Shown in pieces: positions 15,072 to 29,434 of a stretch of DNA of 64,000 bases (positions are counted from its first letter, which is position 1; the number at the start of each line of letters is the position of its first letter). Where the stretch lies: contig VZRS01000224.1 in the NCBI GenBank assembly GCA_013398055.1, positions 186,001 through 250,000 on the forward strand, read 5' to 3'. The position numbers were made by a program, and so were the translations under genes. The notes under the pieces were generated by a model. That model saw only the letters and a list, made by a program, of their open reading frames with translations. It did not search any database and was not told the DNA's origin. Source of the stretch: Ifrita kowaldi (lineage: Eukaryota; Chordata; Aves; Passeriformes; Cinclosomatidae).

Positions 15072-15215
15072 AATCACAGAATCACAGAATATTCTGAGTT
15101 GGAAGGCACCCACAAGGATCAATGACTCCACCTCTTAAGTGAATGGCCTGTACAGGGATCGAAAATCCTATGTCTTGGATCTCCGCATAATTAGATCATA
15201 ATCATAATGTGATTT
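15072..15215 (-). mobile_element. Degraded SINE: CR1-type tail plus tRNA-like head
   Basis: The left edge carries AATCACAGAATCACAGAAT then TTCTGAGTTGGAAGGCACCCACAAGGAT, which is the reverse complement of a CR1 3' tail ending in ATTCTGTG repeats. Instead of continuing into CR1 coding sequence, the element passes through CTCTTAAGTGAATGGCC into GTACAGGGATCGAAAATCC and CTTGG (15148-15180). That stretch resembles the reverse complement of the T-arm and variable region of a tRNA (GGTTCGATCCCCGTA-like), with traces of an ATTAG anticodon-arm segment. A tRNA-Ile-like head joined to a CR1 tail is the design of TguSINE1, known from songbirds. The head is badly mutated, so its right end near 15215 is approximate. 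The alternative is a plain CR1 tail fragment with a chance match. Confidence 0.6.
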
Positions 15216-18200
15216 CTGTGGTTTAAACCTCTACCATTATGCTAGGTATAAAATTTATAGGAATCTCCAGACTTCAGGATATAAAATACTCATAAATTTT
15301 GTGAAAGAGGAAGAAACTTCCCCCAGAGCAATTTTATTGCTGAACAGTCTGCTACACTGTATTAGGTCTGCTACTTACGCTGGAGCATTTCATGCTGGAA
15401 ACACCAAGATCCTGTACTTCAAGCCCTCATGCTAAGCTAGAGAATAATCTGTATTCTTATATTCAGCTTAGTAGGAAAAAAAAAGCTCACGGAAACTATG
15501 AGCTATGCCTTCATCCACAAACCAGCCAACCAATGTACTCAGCCAACCTGGAAAAAACAAAAAGAGCTTTCAGTCCATAGCCAGAGGTTCATGCACTGAA
15601 AATTGTGCTCTGGAAAGACCATTCCCAGAAGAAAGGGTAAGGCCATGTTTTCCAGCCCCAAGTCAGGGCTGATTTCAATGGCACGGTGACAATTTGCACA
15701 GGCTGGGTACCTGGCTCCCCGTTCAGAAGTGGCAGCTGGAGCACACAGCTCTTGCAGCAGCCACTGCCCTTCAGAGACACGGCGGATGCTTGGAGTCACT
15801 GCTAGAAAGACCCCCCTGCTTTCTTGGTGCAGCTAAGCCTCCTCCTCCTCAGGGAACTCAAGATGCTCACTGAGATGTAAACTACAGTCAGCCTATCCAC
15901 CAAAAACCTGTTGTGCCAGTGTATGCATAGGATTGACCAGTCCCATCACATGGGGAACCTCTGAGGAAGGGGGGTGCCTTGAGGAAAATTCCCAGCGGAT
16001 TTTCTTCCACCAGGAACTACAGAGCACAAAGGTCTCTCCTGCAAAGAAGGTGGGGAGCTGTCCATAATCTCCAGCTTTCCTGAGGTGTTTAAGAAAAACC
16101 TAAATTGCTTCAGGATGCTCAAGACTGTGTACATTTGGAAACTCTTTGCCCACATGGGCACGAGGGAGACCTTAGGGTAGAGAACAGAAAGACATTCCAT
16201 TAGGAAAAGTGAAAGGACAAGAACTAACACCTTCTAAAGGGCATAAGGAAAAGTTTCATCAATTGGAAGTCTCATTCCGAAAATAATTTATGGCCTCCCA
16301 AGCTTGGCTGCCCTGGTCTTGGCAGTGAGGCACAGATCTGTCGGTCTCTGAGTTACCTCAGAATGCAGAGCTCACTTTTAAGCTTCACTTTAAATTAATT
16401 TTTAATTAGGTACTTTTTAAAATTTTACTGAGAAACCATAACACATTATTTCTGGAAGTTCAGTTTGGCAAAATGAAAAAGGGCTAGCATTGCAGAAGGG
16501 CTGGCACTCTGCAAATAAAGACCTTTTAGAGTGCACCTGAAAACCATTTATACTTTGGAAAAACCACTTATAGCTGTACAAATTTGCCCAGTATCCATCT
16601 AGAGAAAATGTTGCTCTGCATTGGGGAGGAGGTACCAGTGATGAGAACAAGACATGCCAGGCCCGCGCTGGGGTGCTCATCTTGCCTCACCCCACCTACC
16701 CAAGACTGAGCATCCAACACTAAAAGGAAAACAACTGCATTTTCTCTCTGTATTACTGCGCTCATACACACGTACACTTTCCTACCAAACCAACCTCCTC
16801 GCCTGTTTTTGAAAAGAAAACTCACACAGATTTGCTAAGCAGTCTGGGTTGCAGGCTTGTCTAACAACCTTGGGTTGTCAATCCAGCAGCAGTCCACTAG
16901 GTCTGCTTTAAAAATGAAGCTGTGATTAGCTTGAAGGAAATAAAATTTGCCTCTTACAGCAAGCTCTTTAACTGCACTTTTGACAATCTTCAATGATACA
17001 GAAAGGGAAGGAGCTCCTTTTTGCTGTCATCATATGTGAAAAACACTTGCAGGCTGACCTGGCTTCTCATATATTACTGTTCTACAGAGATTTGCAACAG
17101 TGTCTGAATCGTCTTCCCCCACCTGCTCTGCCAAATTACTATGGTACAAGCACTTCAAAAAAAAAAGCACAATTGCTTGAAATTACACTAGAGTCAAATG
17201 TTGATAAAAAGGTGTCACAGAGGGAATGAAAACTAACTGCTGTGAAATTTAATGAAACCCACTGTGTGCCAAGGGCACAGGCAGCCAAATTGAATTTTAA
17301 AAAGTGCCAAGCAGAGAAGCTTGTAATCAGACTAGCCACTATGTTAGATGAGATAAGCAGAATGACTTTTTTATATCACTAGATCAAAACAGACTGCAAT
17401 TCTTATGCATGAGATGAAAAGTTACGATATTTATCTTCCCAGCTTCCTGTGTTCTCAGCACCGGATCTCTGGCTTAGTGGCATGAAATGGAATTTGCCAT
17501 CTCCAGTGTAAGGCTTGTCCCAACCCTCACACAGTTCTTTCCTGACAGTTTTTATTGCAAACTGTTATGGAAAAGAGGAACAAGCTAATCAGAGTTGTTA
17601 ATGGCTCAGCATAAACTATCTTCAGCCATGGTGGCCCCTTTCACAGCCTGTGCAATCAATTGAAGTCAATGGGGGAGAATAGGAAATAGAAGATAATGCC
17701 AGCACAGGACAAGGTCCCTGTTCAACAGCGCTCACACGGAGAACACTTGCCAAAGCATCACTCCACTGCAACCTGCTAAGGAATCATTATACTCCTTAAT
17801 TATTATAACAGCATTATTTTGAAATTGTGCTAAGAAAAGCCTGATCTCCCAAACAGAACCGCTTGCATTCATTTTGGGAGGAATCCCTCAAACTCTGGTT
17901 AAGGACATGGGACAAAAATGCTGCGCAGCCCATCTTTGTTGGAAACAGCTTCAGTACATTCATTACTTCAGTTGTTTAGGGGGTTATCAGTAGTCTTGGC
18001 TCTGGGCCACACAGAGAGACTCAGGGTCTGCACCTTTGCCTCACTGATGAGTTTCAACACTGCAACCTGCTTGAACTTGTAATCTGGCCCAAATGGCCAG
18101 ATTCTCCTGTTAATGGTCTGCTGGCAAAGCTGGAATACTTTCTGGAGAAAAAGTTTCTAGCAAGAGACGAGATTTCCAGTACTGAACAAAGCTCTCCAAA

Positions 18201-21200
18201 GCTAGCCATTGTGTTTCTTATAAAAGGATTTCTCATAAAAATGTCCTGACTTTTATCACGACCTCTTGATTTTGCAGAATGTGCCTGTAATGGTTTCGGG
18301 GCTTGTCTTGGCTATAAAGAGTTTTATGCCAGTATTTAGTGCCATTCATCATGTTTTTACTGCCAGAAAAAGAACTTGAAAACTAACAGAATTCCTTGAA
18401 ATCTAAAACACGCTATAGCACAGAAGCCTTAAGTTTCCTCTTTTCCTGTGCATAACCCATACCACATCTGAAATATCCTCTGCAAGTCAGCAGTACCAAA
18501 GAATACATTTGTCTGCAGGAATGGCAAATGGAACATTACGAGGAGGTGAAGCTCCTCTCCTCTCACAGCCCTCTCCATTCCCACTTCCCCTGCTTCCCTC
18601 CCTCCCTGCCTCTGACTGCTCTCTCCTCTGCTCATACCTTTCTGAGGATGCAGTTGAAGTAAAGGAGCTTTTAGGGGAATAGAGGTTATCTGAACTCTTT
18701 ACCCCTGAAAGTAATACATTTGTCATTTGTTACTAAGCCAACATTTCGAGGTCTCCTTTTACTTATTCCTCTACAAAGCACACAGAAATGAGTCTGCATC
18801 AGATCTTATCAAATTTAAAATGAAATAAACCCAAATCTCCCTCAATTTCCCCATCTGACTTTGTTTCAGTTAGGGCTTCTTTGGAGCAGCAACTGGCTCT
18901 GCCTTTTCCCCTATCACAATGGATTTCAAGAGTTTCCTACATTATAACACCAACAACCATAACAGAAGCAACACGGTACACCTGGGAATGTTTGTACAAA
19001 TTTGCCAGACAGATTGTACTAATCTCCAAATGACATTCAAAGCTTGTAGTCATGTAGCAGCACCTGGGCTGAGTCAGAGCAAATTTTGAAACATTTTCTC
19101 TCACACAGACACTCCCGAAGGTCCCTCAACATCACTCTACCCTGGTTTCCATAAATTCCCCAAACAAAGCACTTTATAGTACATCCTAGTAACCCTTCCC
19201 TGTAACTGGCATTCAGCTGTATTGTGCCTGACCTGAATGACTTGTGATGCTCCGAATATCAAGTTTGTCCTCAATTTAAAAAAAAAAAAAAGGTATTCAT
19301 AAATAGGCTTTCATTTAGCTGCAGGTTTAGACAAAAACTTGAACTTGTGAAGAAGTCAGGCAGTGCACTCCGCAGAAGTTGTAAGGGCATTTCTTATACA
19401 CCACTATGTCAGCAGGTTCATATCTTTTCACAGGGTGCTGTATTTCAGAAGCAGCTTCTCTTATTCCAGATTGACCACTCATGTCTTTATCTCAGTACCT
19501 TCTCCAACTCCACATCCCTTTGCATTTATTAGAAAACTATTCTTCTTCTCAAATTAATGACACCAATTTATATTACAAAGGCATCTTTACTGGGAAACAA
19601 TGCAAGACAACTGAACTGTCAGATTGCAAAAGAAAGGGTCAAATCTTTACATTACTATAGAATTAATGTAGTGTTTATCAGAATTCTGTATTTTCTGCTT
19701 AATACTCTCTGAAGCTCTTTAGATTCTGCTACAAGATAAAAAACCAATGATTTCTAACAAGTAATTGTTTAGGTGTTCCTTCATTATTGTTTTTCTTCAT
19801 ATTCCTACAAACTACTGCCAAGCTTACATAAAAGTCTGTTAGCCCAATAAAAAACTGTACCTGCAAATCAATTCAAAGTGGTCAGTCCTCATAAAAGATT
19901 GGGGTTTATCAGGCTTATGCAAGAAAATGTGGACTCAGCTGATGGTGCAGCAATCCTCTCAAGAAAGACTTTTGTTCTAAGGTGTTAGTCCGCATGCAAT
20001 TAATATTCCATACCTTTGGAATTAGGTAGAATCTGGCATCCCATTAAGGTCTCTGCACTGCCACAGAGCAGCAACGTCCTCCAAATCCCTCTAGTCACAA
20101 TAAGTAGCAACAGTGCTGAGCTCCAGATCCTCTCTTCCCCTGGGTTCCATTAAGGAATACTGCTGTTGATTACAACAGGTCAGGCTCTAAGGAAAAGCCA
20201 GTCTGGAGGGGAAAAAAAGTCTGCCTCTGTTCTCAGATGTACCTGTGACATCAGGGGACTGACAGTGGAACAAACAATGTAAAGGAGATCTAATCAAGCC
20301 TGGTGAATCAGCCTTATCACCAGCATTGTCAGGGTGCAGTGACCATGCCCAATTTTTCATGCCTGAGAAGATATAGGACAGCAACTAGAAGGGATCTGTC
20401 AAATGCAATACTGCCCCTCTGACCTGTGATGTCTTGTGGTGGCAGAGTCATCCCAAAAACAAGGACAGGATCCTTTCTTGGTTCTCTGTGACTTCTGGCC
20501 ATCTTCATATTGTCTGAATGCCACTTAGGACCTCGCACTTGTGCAATATAAAAAGCTTAACATCACTGAAGTCAACAAAGGTGCTCCACAGAGCCAAAGG
20601 AAATCCTTGAGTGGGAAGCCAGCCAACATGGTGGCCACCACAAGGCAAGCAGCTGTGGTTGGCGTTTTGGTTGTACAAATACATCGTGTGTTTATTAGTT
20701 ACACCACACTCCTTCCGAACTGCTCACTGCATGGAATCCATACACTGGCTGCTCTCGACTTCTATGCCTCACTTCTTTGAAACGATGGAGTTTGAAAACT
20801 GCCTTATTTTACTTTGTGAAGCCGAAGTTAAAGTCCTTAGATAGTAAAAATGTGTATTGGAGAACTAAAAGGATGTGAGCAAGGAAAGGAAAATGTAGGT
20901 TGAATACTGTGAAAGAAAAATTCCATGTGGAATGCATCGTAAGCTGAGTTTCCTAAGAGAAATGAGAAAAAAATACAAATTACATTGACATTTAACACCA
21001 GACTGGACAAAATCCTGGAAAATACACCACTGGGAACAATTCTGTCCTGTCTGTAGGGCATATGACTTCACTCACGCTGGAAAATATTGAAACATTTTGA
21101 TGCCTAAATGAAGTTCCCAGCAATATTCAAGTATCTATTGAAATATCTCAGGAAGCAAAACAAGCCAGATCTTTCAATGCAGAAACAAAATTGCTAACTC

Positions 21201-24200
21201 CAACCCAGACTCTGCTCTAATCAACACAAACGCAAAGGATCTGAAATGAAGTAACTCTGAATTTCCTCTGACTCCACACCAGCAAAATAGATTATTCGGT
21301 CCCCTGCCTCACGTTTTCTAAAGTTTCATTAGGTTATGCAAGCAAAACCTTTTGAAATTAAAAGTGTCACAGAAGTGCTGAGCAGGATTGTTTCTTTCTA
21401 ATAAAAGAAGGGATAAAAAAGCAGGAAGACTGAACTTCATTCTATAGATAAATAAAACAGCACTCCAGGACTTCTCTAGATCAAAAATTCTGTTCTTAAT
21501 GCAAAATTCTGCTTAAACGCAACACAGCTGCACCAATATTCAAAACATCACTTTTATATTCAACATCAATAGGACGACAAGAGAAGCAAAGAGATTCTTC
21601 CCAATATTTTAGCAACATCCTCATTTTTTTTTATAATACATCAGCATTTCCATTTTAAATGTGCTTCCAAAGCACCTAAAATCTTACTTGCAGAATTTGC
21701 TCCAGGCTGAAACTCTGCATGGGGCTTTTTCTTCCTCTGTATTTAGTCAAATTTTATATTAGGATTAAACATAATTTTAAAAAAAACCCCGAATATATAT
21801 TCAAAACAATTCAGTATAAACAATTTAATTCACTGGGGTAGCTCTTCAAGAAGAAAGTCATTGTCAGAACCACACCCATTTAGACTAATGTCAAATCCAA
21901 TAATCCTAGAATAGAAATAGTGATGTAATTTGTACTAAGTGTCACTGACTTCAAAGGACACACAAAAATTTGCAGCCTGTAAGCGCCCTGATGCTTTTTT
22001 CAGGAAGATTTTGAAACACCAGTAGAGTTATCTGAAGTGGTTGAGAACACAATTAAAAAACTAAGCTGAGAGCTACTCTCCACATCATTTGTCATCTTCA
22101 AGTTACATCTCCTCTGTTTCAGCAGCATTACAACCCCTGGCTTGCTCTGCACTGCTTGTGACCTTGCTGGCAGGGATGGCCTCCTCAGAGCTACTGATTC
22201 TGCACCTCAGGACCAGTAATGTTTATCAGTGATCCTTCCTTCCTAACCTGTTTCGTTAAAATGGTCAGTGTTAGCTTACATAGCAAACTTTGCTAACCAG
22301 ATCTCCTTCAGTGGGACTCTAGGGAAACTCTCACAAAAAGCTGTGCTGTTTGATCTGTCAGGGCAGCAGCCTTTAGCAAGGCTGCAGTGGGAACTTCTGA
22401 GACCAAGGCGAAGGCAACCATGCAAAACAGTATCATGTCTTGAAAACATCCAGAATCTAAGACTGCACCTTTCTTTACCTCTTTCAGGCAAGTACCTGCT
22501 AGCTTGGATTCCCTATCAGCAGACCTGATGGCCCATGCATTGAGGAAAGATCCAAGTAACACAGTCTGTATCTAATTAAGAGAGCAGGAATCTAAGTAAT
22601 GTACTTTCATAAACCGACACAGGACATATATTGCATCGGTTCTTATATTGCATTCAGGCTTCAATCCTGAATTTGTCTTATATTTTAACTCCTATCTGAA
22701 TACAGCAGAGAGAAAGCTGGCTTATCTTCAATAAAACATATGCTACAGAATCTTTAAGAGAATTTCACTGTCTAAATTCCCTTGTCCTGAACATCTTCCC
22801 AAACAGTAACACTTCCCTGCCTTACTTATTCTGGACTCCAAATCTAAATCCAAGAATTTGACTCTATTTGACTCTATGCTGTGCCACAGTATGTGAAGGT
22901 ACCTTGTAGTGCTGGGAAGCAAAGACTTAGCACAGGCACAAGCAGTCAGAGGATTCAGTTTAGTAAATCAAAGTCCAGCTGAAAGGGATGAAGCTGCAAA
23001 ACTATACACTGCATTTAATCCTTTGGCGGGTGGCTGGAGAAAAGTGGAGAAAGAACTAGTATGAAACACACCAGCTAAGAAGCAGCTTCTATACAGGTTG
23101 TTCTGGTAAAGAAACCACAACAAAGCACAGCTTAAATGGATTAAAAGCAACCTAAGTGTTGGATCTTAAAAGAAAAAAAAAAGACAAAATATTCCTTGAG
23201 AAAACATAATTTCGCAATGATATATTCTTGGTGCTACATTTTTAACATTTGCATTAATGATCTGGAAGAAAAGCAGTCAGAGTAATTCACCACTGGAACA
23301 ACTTATGGAGATCAGGCTTTTCTCAAACTTAATTAAATACAAACTAGAAGTTTTTTTTCTCAGAGATACACTCTAGTTCAAACTGAAATTACATGAAGGC
23401 TGTCCTATGACCCATCCTACAGCAGATCTCAGACTAAGTAGTCACAGTGTTCTCTGCTGACTTTATTATTGCTGAATCAATGAGCCTATGACACACAACC
23501 ACTCACTAGCAACATTTAACAGTGTCACTTCCGTCGTTTGCTCTTCTTCTGTCACCTGGGGGAGGCTTCTGGTTCTTTCCTTTGCCTCTCCTGCAGTGTC
23601 TAAACGTGCACACAGATGCTGGATTGGGACCCAGCCTGCAGCTTGTCTTTGTCTAGGATGAGGATTGCCCTGTCATATGTTTACAGGAGCACAGCAAAGT
23701 CACTGAAGTTTTGCATCCGACGAGAAGAAGGTGTGACTAAACAGCCCTGCACACCTAACTTGCAGGTGAAGAAGAGGCCTTGGTGTTGGACAGAAGCAAT
23801 GCCCCTCCCTTGCCTCTCCCCAAAAGTTAGCCTTTCAAAAAATATTTTTAGGCTGAAGAGGATGAAAGAACTAAAATGACATTTTTGCACTTTTTTTAAT
23901 GTCTGGCTTTTTCAGGTACAAATTGCAGGCAGAGATGGCAAGAATATGTACAGATGGGGAAAGGATGAAATTGCTTGGGAGAACCACAAAAGAGTCTGGG
24001 GTCACTGTTTTATTGACAGAAGTCTCAACCATCTCGGATCTTCGCTGTTCCCACAAGGCTTTTCTCAGTTACATTTTCTCCCTATAGGCAGAAAATTACG
24101 CTGATCTTAGTCTTCCAGGCAGAAAGCAGAAAGCCTCACTTCAGCTGTCAGATGAAATAATGGTTCCTGGTCAGAGCTTTTTCCTCCAGTTGCACAAAAA

Positions 24201-27200
24201 CCTTTCCCAGAAGTTTCTAGTTCCTGTAGTCAACTGGAACTACTCTCCCCAAAGCCCCTTTCTTAGCCAGCCTCAGAATCAAGACTGTTTTGCTCCCCTT
24301 GAACCCCACAGCTGTCTTTAACTGTCAGCTATGTTTCTTGAAGAACAACTTCATTTCAGTGACTCCATCTCTCCCAAGAGTCTCTTCTTACTTTTTTAAC
24401 TGTCTCCCCAAGCAAATCCTTTGAGGGAGAGCTTCTCTATATGACCCCACAAGGCCAAGACTTAGCATTCTTTCCTCCTCTGTCCCTTACATTTTAGTAT
24501 CATCTCACCTGCAAAGACATATTCGGCCATTAATATGCAAACAACTTGCAGATTTCGTTTGGATCTGCCTCTTTAAAATCTTTAGCCCAAAATCGCAAAG
24601 GCTTTCTCTGAGATTTCATCACAGACAATGAAGAGCCAGAGCACCACCTCACACTCAACATTCTCCTCATCTTGAGGGATCAGTCCTTATTTTTCTGCCC
24701 TCTGCACCCAGCAAATGTTTGCCCTGAGCACCTTATGAGCGATGGAAACTATTATGGCCTCTACCGGCACAGAACACTTGGAGAAGGATTCTCCAGCAAT
24801 TTCATATAGTGCTGAGAGCATTTTTCATAAGGCCACATTTTATTTTCTGAGACAAAATCAGAAGCTGTTAGGAACTGTGTCCCCTTTTTCTCAAATAACC
24901 AAATCCTCCTTTCATCACCCCCTGTTTCAAGAGCTCTCCAGATTTTATAACCAGCAATTCAAGGACCACATTTTGGGAGTTTCAGCACTTCCACATAAGG
25001 GAAACAAGACAGAGAAAAAAGGAGAGGAAGAGTACACACTGCTGAAAACTTTGCTCATTTAATGAAGGGAGTAGCAAAACTTGTTCTTCGTTAGAGTGCA
25101 ATCAATGAATGCTAAAGATGACAGTAAACATGCCAATTACTGACAGCCACATGGCTACCACACAGTCATGGAAAGGGTTCACTTCTCACATGCCACTCAG
25201 AATCAGGCCATAGTGACAGGTTCAGAGAGGTGTCTCAGCCAGCAGATTGTTCCATGCTCTGTTCCCTCATATCCCTACTCTTGAGTTTGGTTTAGCTGTT
25301 CTACACAGCAAAAGGGAGTTCTGAGCTAGTGAAGATTTCATTCCTGCGTGCTGACCATTTTAATGAAAAGCTTCACCTTGCCAGCGTAATGCTCTTTAAA
25401 TTGACCATCCTTGCACTGCTTGTGCCTTTTGATCCACTGCCTCTCATAAAACTGGCTAACCTTTAAGTTCATTATGTTCTTAAAAATATTGCTATGTTCT
25501 TAAAATCATTGCTCTGCATTTAGAGAGTGAAACTATTCACCAAATTAGTATGTCATATCTGAGCTACCTACCTGCACATTTCCCGTTTCTCCATTTAAGT
25601 GGAATTGACTTGCCACGGCACAATGAAAAGGAGATCAATAATTACAGACTCCAATTCGCCATAGATTTGTTAAACTTCACTCCCTGCTGTCATATCCCCT
25701 ATAGTTATGGTCAAAGACTGTATCCATCTACATGACTGTGCCCTCAAGAGGTTACAGATAGCATAACTTTCACCTCAGTTGTCATTTCTTCGAAGCAGTC
25801 CAAGAGAGATGTCCAGGAGGCATGTTCTGAGAGACCACACCAGCAGTTTGCCAGCTGTGGACTGCAGACCACTGATGTCTACTGCAGAAAAGGCTGGCCT
25901 TGGGAGGTTGGATACTTCTTGTCACACACCACCAAACTGCCTTAGAAAACGCTAAAAGCATTGTTTTTTGTGCACCCAATTGCTGTAATGGCTACAGAGC
26001 TGCCACGTGATCATGTATGGGAAAGGAAGTGGCTCCCACAGCTGTGAAAAGGAGGAAAGTCTATGATGCAATCTTTCTAGTAGGAACAAAAACTTGACAT
26101 GTTTCATCCCAGAGTCATCTTAAAATACATGTATGCTCTGTAGACAGGATCATCTGAAATAGCAAATACAGACTAAGTACATAGGATCAAGCAATATCCA
26201 AAGAACCCTTCTTACTCTGCCTAGAACTGCAATTTCTTGTAGGTTCTGCCATTCCATTTTCATCAGAAGAGCAGATTTATGGAATAAGCACTCATGAATA
26301 ATTCACTCCCTTGAGCTGCCACATGCAACTTGGGGAAATCCCAGCTATAAAACCTTGGCACCATTTAGCTAGCACAAGCTGCACTACTTTTTTTACAGGT
26401 GTTATTCCACTGACCTACTTGGAGTTATTCCTCCTTCACAACGCTAGAAGAAAAGGATCAGGCTGTTTGCTTACCAGCTCTGGTAAGCAAACCTCTCTGC
26501 CACCTCTTCATAGCAGTAAAAATGCTTCTAGTATTGGAGTAAGTTTTAGCAACCTTAGTGCTTTGGCTCACCACAGCTTCAGTGGCTTGTACATCTCCCC
26601 TGCTCTTGGGCCTCCTGTAATAATCCATTATCCATTGGCTTACTTCCTCCTCAAGTCCGTGTTTTTAAATCATGTGGAGAAACTTACTTGGATGCTAAAC
26701 AAAAGGAACACAAGTAAAGACATACACTAGCTACACTGAACCTGTCTTTTTGCTGGTTTCTAACTTCAAGAGAAATGTGGTTTATTCCAACACTTATCCT
26801 CTGCTACTGGAGCAAGAGCCCCAGCAGGGTATGGGTGTAGATGCCTCAGACAAAAAGAAAGTGAAACCGTTTAGCCATCTCCCTGTCCTAACACAGAGGA
26901 TGAATTAATAGCATCACTCAGTGGCTGCTTATTTTCCCAGACTTTTCCTTCATACAAAGCTAGCTGAGAGTTCTTCTCCCCAGTTAAAAAAAATATTATA
27001 AGGTTTTTATTTGATTAGATCTCTAAATGGAGACCAACTAAATGATAATGACTGCACCGCCACCAAGCCATATTCAAAGCCCACATCATGGTATACAGCT
27101 AAACCTACAACTGCAATACAGGGAACAAAGAGCTGGCATTCCCTGTTTGTAAATAAGGTGAACAGCTCACGGCTATCTTGACATAAAACAACATAGTAAT

Positions 27201-29428
27201 TATAGTGCCTAAGTTAGACATCTAAGTAAATGTAGTCATGTCATTTAAACAATTAACCTACACTGATTTATAGCAGCTAAGGATCTGATGAGGGATGTAA
27301 GAAACTCCTCTTTACCCTAATATGTCCCTTCAGTTTATCCAAATTACTGGTTTTCACCACCTGGCCTCTCCCTTGTCCTCCCCCCCCAGTTAGGTTTTAA
27401 GCAGGTTAAGAAATGATGGTTCTCACTTTGGTCTTTTCTTACACACTTCCAGCAGTGCTGAATGAAATGCGAGACAACCATAAAAGCCAGTAGAGGAGAA
27501 AATTAGACATGCTGTGTAACTAATTTCTGAACAGTAAGCAAAGTTGTTGGCAATTTTCATTTCATATCACAGGTTCACATTTCCTTGAATTGTCACCTAC
27601 TGAGAACAAGCACTACCTGCTCATGCCCTTCCAGGCAGGATGGGATGCTGCCTGGTCAGCTTGGACAAGCTTCAGGGGTTGCCATGGTGAGCTCTGAAGG
27701 AACCTCTCACCTCCTTGCCCAGGAGCCACCATCCTGCCTCAGAGAAGGGAGCACACCTTCAGCCCACTCCAGTGTCATGGGGAAACGGGGTTCTTCCTGC
27801 ATCCCTCGGCCATCTGCCCACTGCTGGAACTGCCGTGTTTGCTGGGGTGGCTGTAAGCAAACAGCTGGAAGCTCCCCTGCTGGCCCTGTTCCACAGGCAC
27901 ACAGGGGAGCACGGTCACGAGAAAGGGGCCAAACACAAATTAAAACCAGATGAGCCAAGACAGCAGTTGGAAAGAGGGGGTGGTTACAGCCTGTGATGGC
28001 TCTAAGAGAAAATAGTCAGACAAAGCGGGCTTGCAGATTGTCACCAAACTGAAAACCTCCTCCACCCCCAACTGCCTGGCTGGAACTGTATAACGGAGCA
28101 GGTTTCAAGAAACCACAGCTCCCAGCAGAGTTAACTCTCCAGCAGCTGCTGCACTTTCAAATTGTCAGACAGATTAAATACAGGAATGCCTGTGGGTCAC
28201 AAAGCTGAGGGAAGGGTGTAGTGATGGGGTCAGCTTGCTCTAAAGTGTAGAAACTACTCAAAAAGTTGGAGAGAGGACTCCCTGCGGCCAGGAGGGAGTT
28301 ACGCTGGTTTCGTCTGGCTGGAGGCTTGGCACAGGGCCCTTTCCCTGCCTCAGCTGTCCACACCAAGCTGGACAGTTAGCGGAGTTTTTGTCTCGTGCTT
28401 CCTTAGAAGCTGCAGACACGGCACATAACCAGATTGCCCTTGCAGGGCCAGCGTGTGTTTAGAGAGGAGAGAAGTGAGGGTTCCACTACAGTCCACTCCT
28501 CTGGTGCATGAGCCAGGGTGCCTGGCTGGGATCAGACACTGCAGGGCACCCACAAAGCTGGCACCTGCACTGCCTCAGCGTCCAAAGCTCAGAGAAACAC
28601 GTTACCTTATGGGGGCAAGCGTGTGTGAGCAGTGGAGCGCTTGAATCAGGCAAAAGTGAGTGCCACTGATCCGCATGTCACCGATGACAAGAGGGTGATG
28701 ATTTACTGGGAAAACTGCCCTGTAAAAAGCACGCTTGTGGATCCTATTTATTGTCTCATACCCTTCAAATACTCTTACAAAGACGCCACACAATTACAAG
28801 TTAGAAAAAGGAGCGGAGGTAATTCCCACACACTGTCTAGCCCATGGAGCCAACAAACCTGTGGCACCATCAGCGGGCAGCGTGGGTCAGCCAGCCCAGC
28901 TGGGCTCCTCCCAGGAGATGGTGGGCCACCTCCACCAGGGATAAACAATTCACACTTCAAACCTGAGCCAAAAGCTTGTTGCCAGATCCATGCAGCTGCA
29001 AAGAGCAGAGCTGGAGGGAGCTTAGGGGTAGGAAGGAGAAAGAGAGGTTGTTGCCACATAACACAGCCTCTCCTCTGCCAAACCACAATGCTCCATGTGG
29101 ATCTGTAGCCCATATGCTTCTCCAGGTACCTCCAACTCCGCCCACAAAACTACTGTGAAGATGCTGGCCCACAGAAATTTACTTGCCACGCTGCTCTCAA
29201 AGGTCACATAATGACCAGACAGGGACTTGAGCGCAGGAGAGCACAGGCCACTGTGTCTTTGGGCCACATTCAGGCAGCCACACAACCAGCTCAGTCGTTG
29301 AGGGAGCCAAGTGGTCTCCCTCTCTAGGAGAAAGTTTGAATCACCCCCTCCTCCTCCCAAAGCACCAGGGGAGTCTCCACACGTGCAAACAAATAGCCTG
29401 GACACCCCCATCCCCTCACCGCAAGAGC
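15216..29428 (-). other. LHFPL6: LHFPL6 intron following the first coding exon
   Basis: This begins, on the minus strand, at the GTAAGT donor next to the LHFPL6 coding exon and runs left. I looked for the remaining LHFPL6 coding sequence (third and fourth transmembrane segments and the C-terminus) and did not recognise it, which agrees with the very long introns of this gene in mammals. Frames at 24742-25062, 26311-26730, 27585-27953 and 28632-29108 have no family signature and overlap antisense frames. The base composition becomes more GC-rich from about 27.6 kb toward the exon. Confidence 0.6.
25474..25513. repeat. Two-copy 20-base tandem repeat
   Basis: ATGTTCTTAAAAATATTGCT (25474-25493) is followed immediately by ATGTTCTTAAAATCATTGCT, differing at two positions. 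It is a simple local duplication inside the inferred LHFPL6 intron. Confidence 0.85.
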
Positions 29429-29434
29429 ACTTAC

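Noticed and set aside
26311..26730. 139-codon plus-strand frame
   Set aside because: No family resemblance, no splice or promoter context, and it lies in an inferred intron on the opposite strand.
28632..29108. 158-codon plus-strand frame near LHFPL6
   Set aside because: It overlaps antisense frames of 112 codons, lies in the intron next to the exon donor, and has no recognisable domain.
29022..29434. Read-through extension of the LHFPL6 frame past the donor
   Set aside because: After CTG GGG G the sequence is a perfect GTAAGT donor, and the following residues no longer match the LHFPL family.
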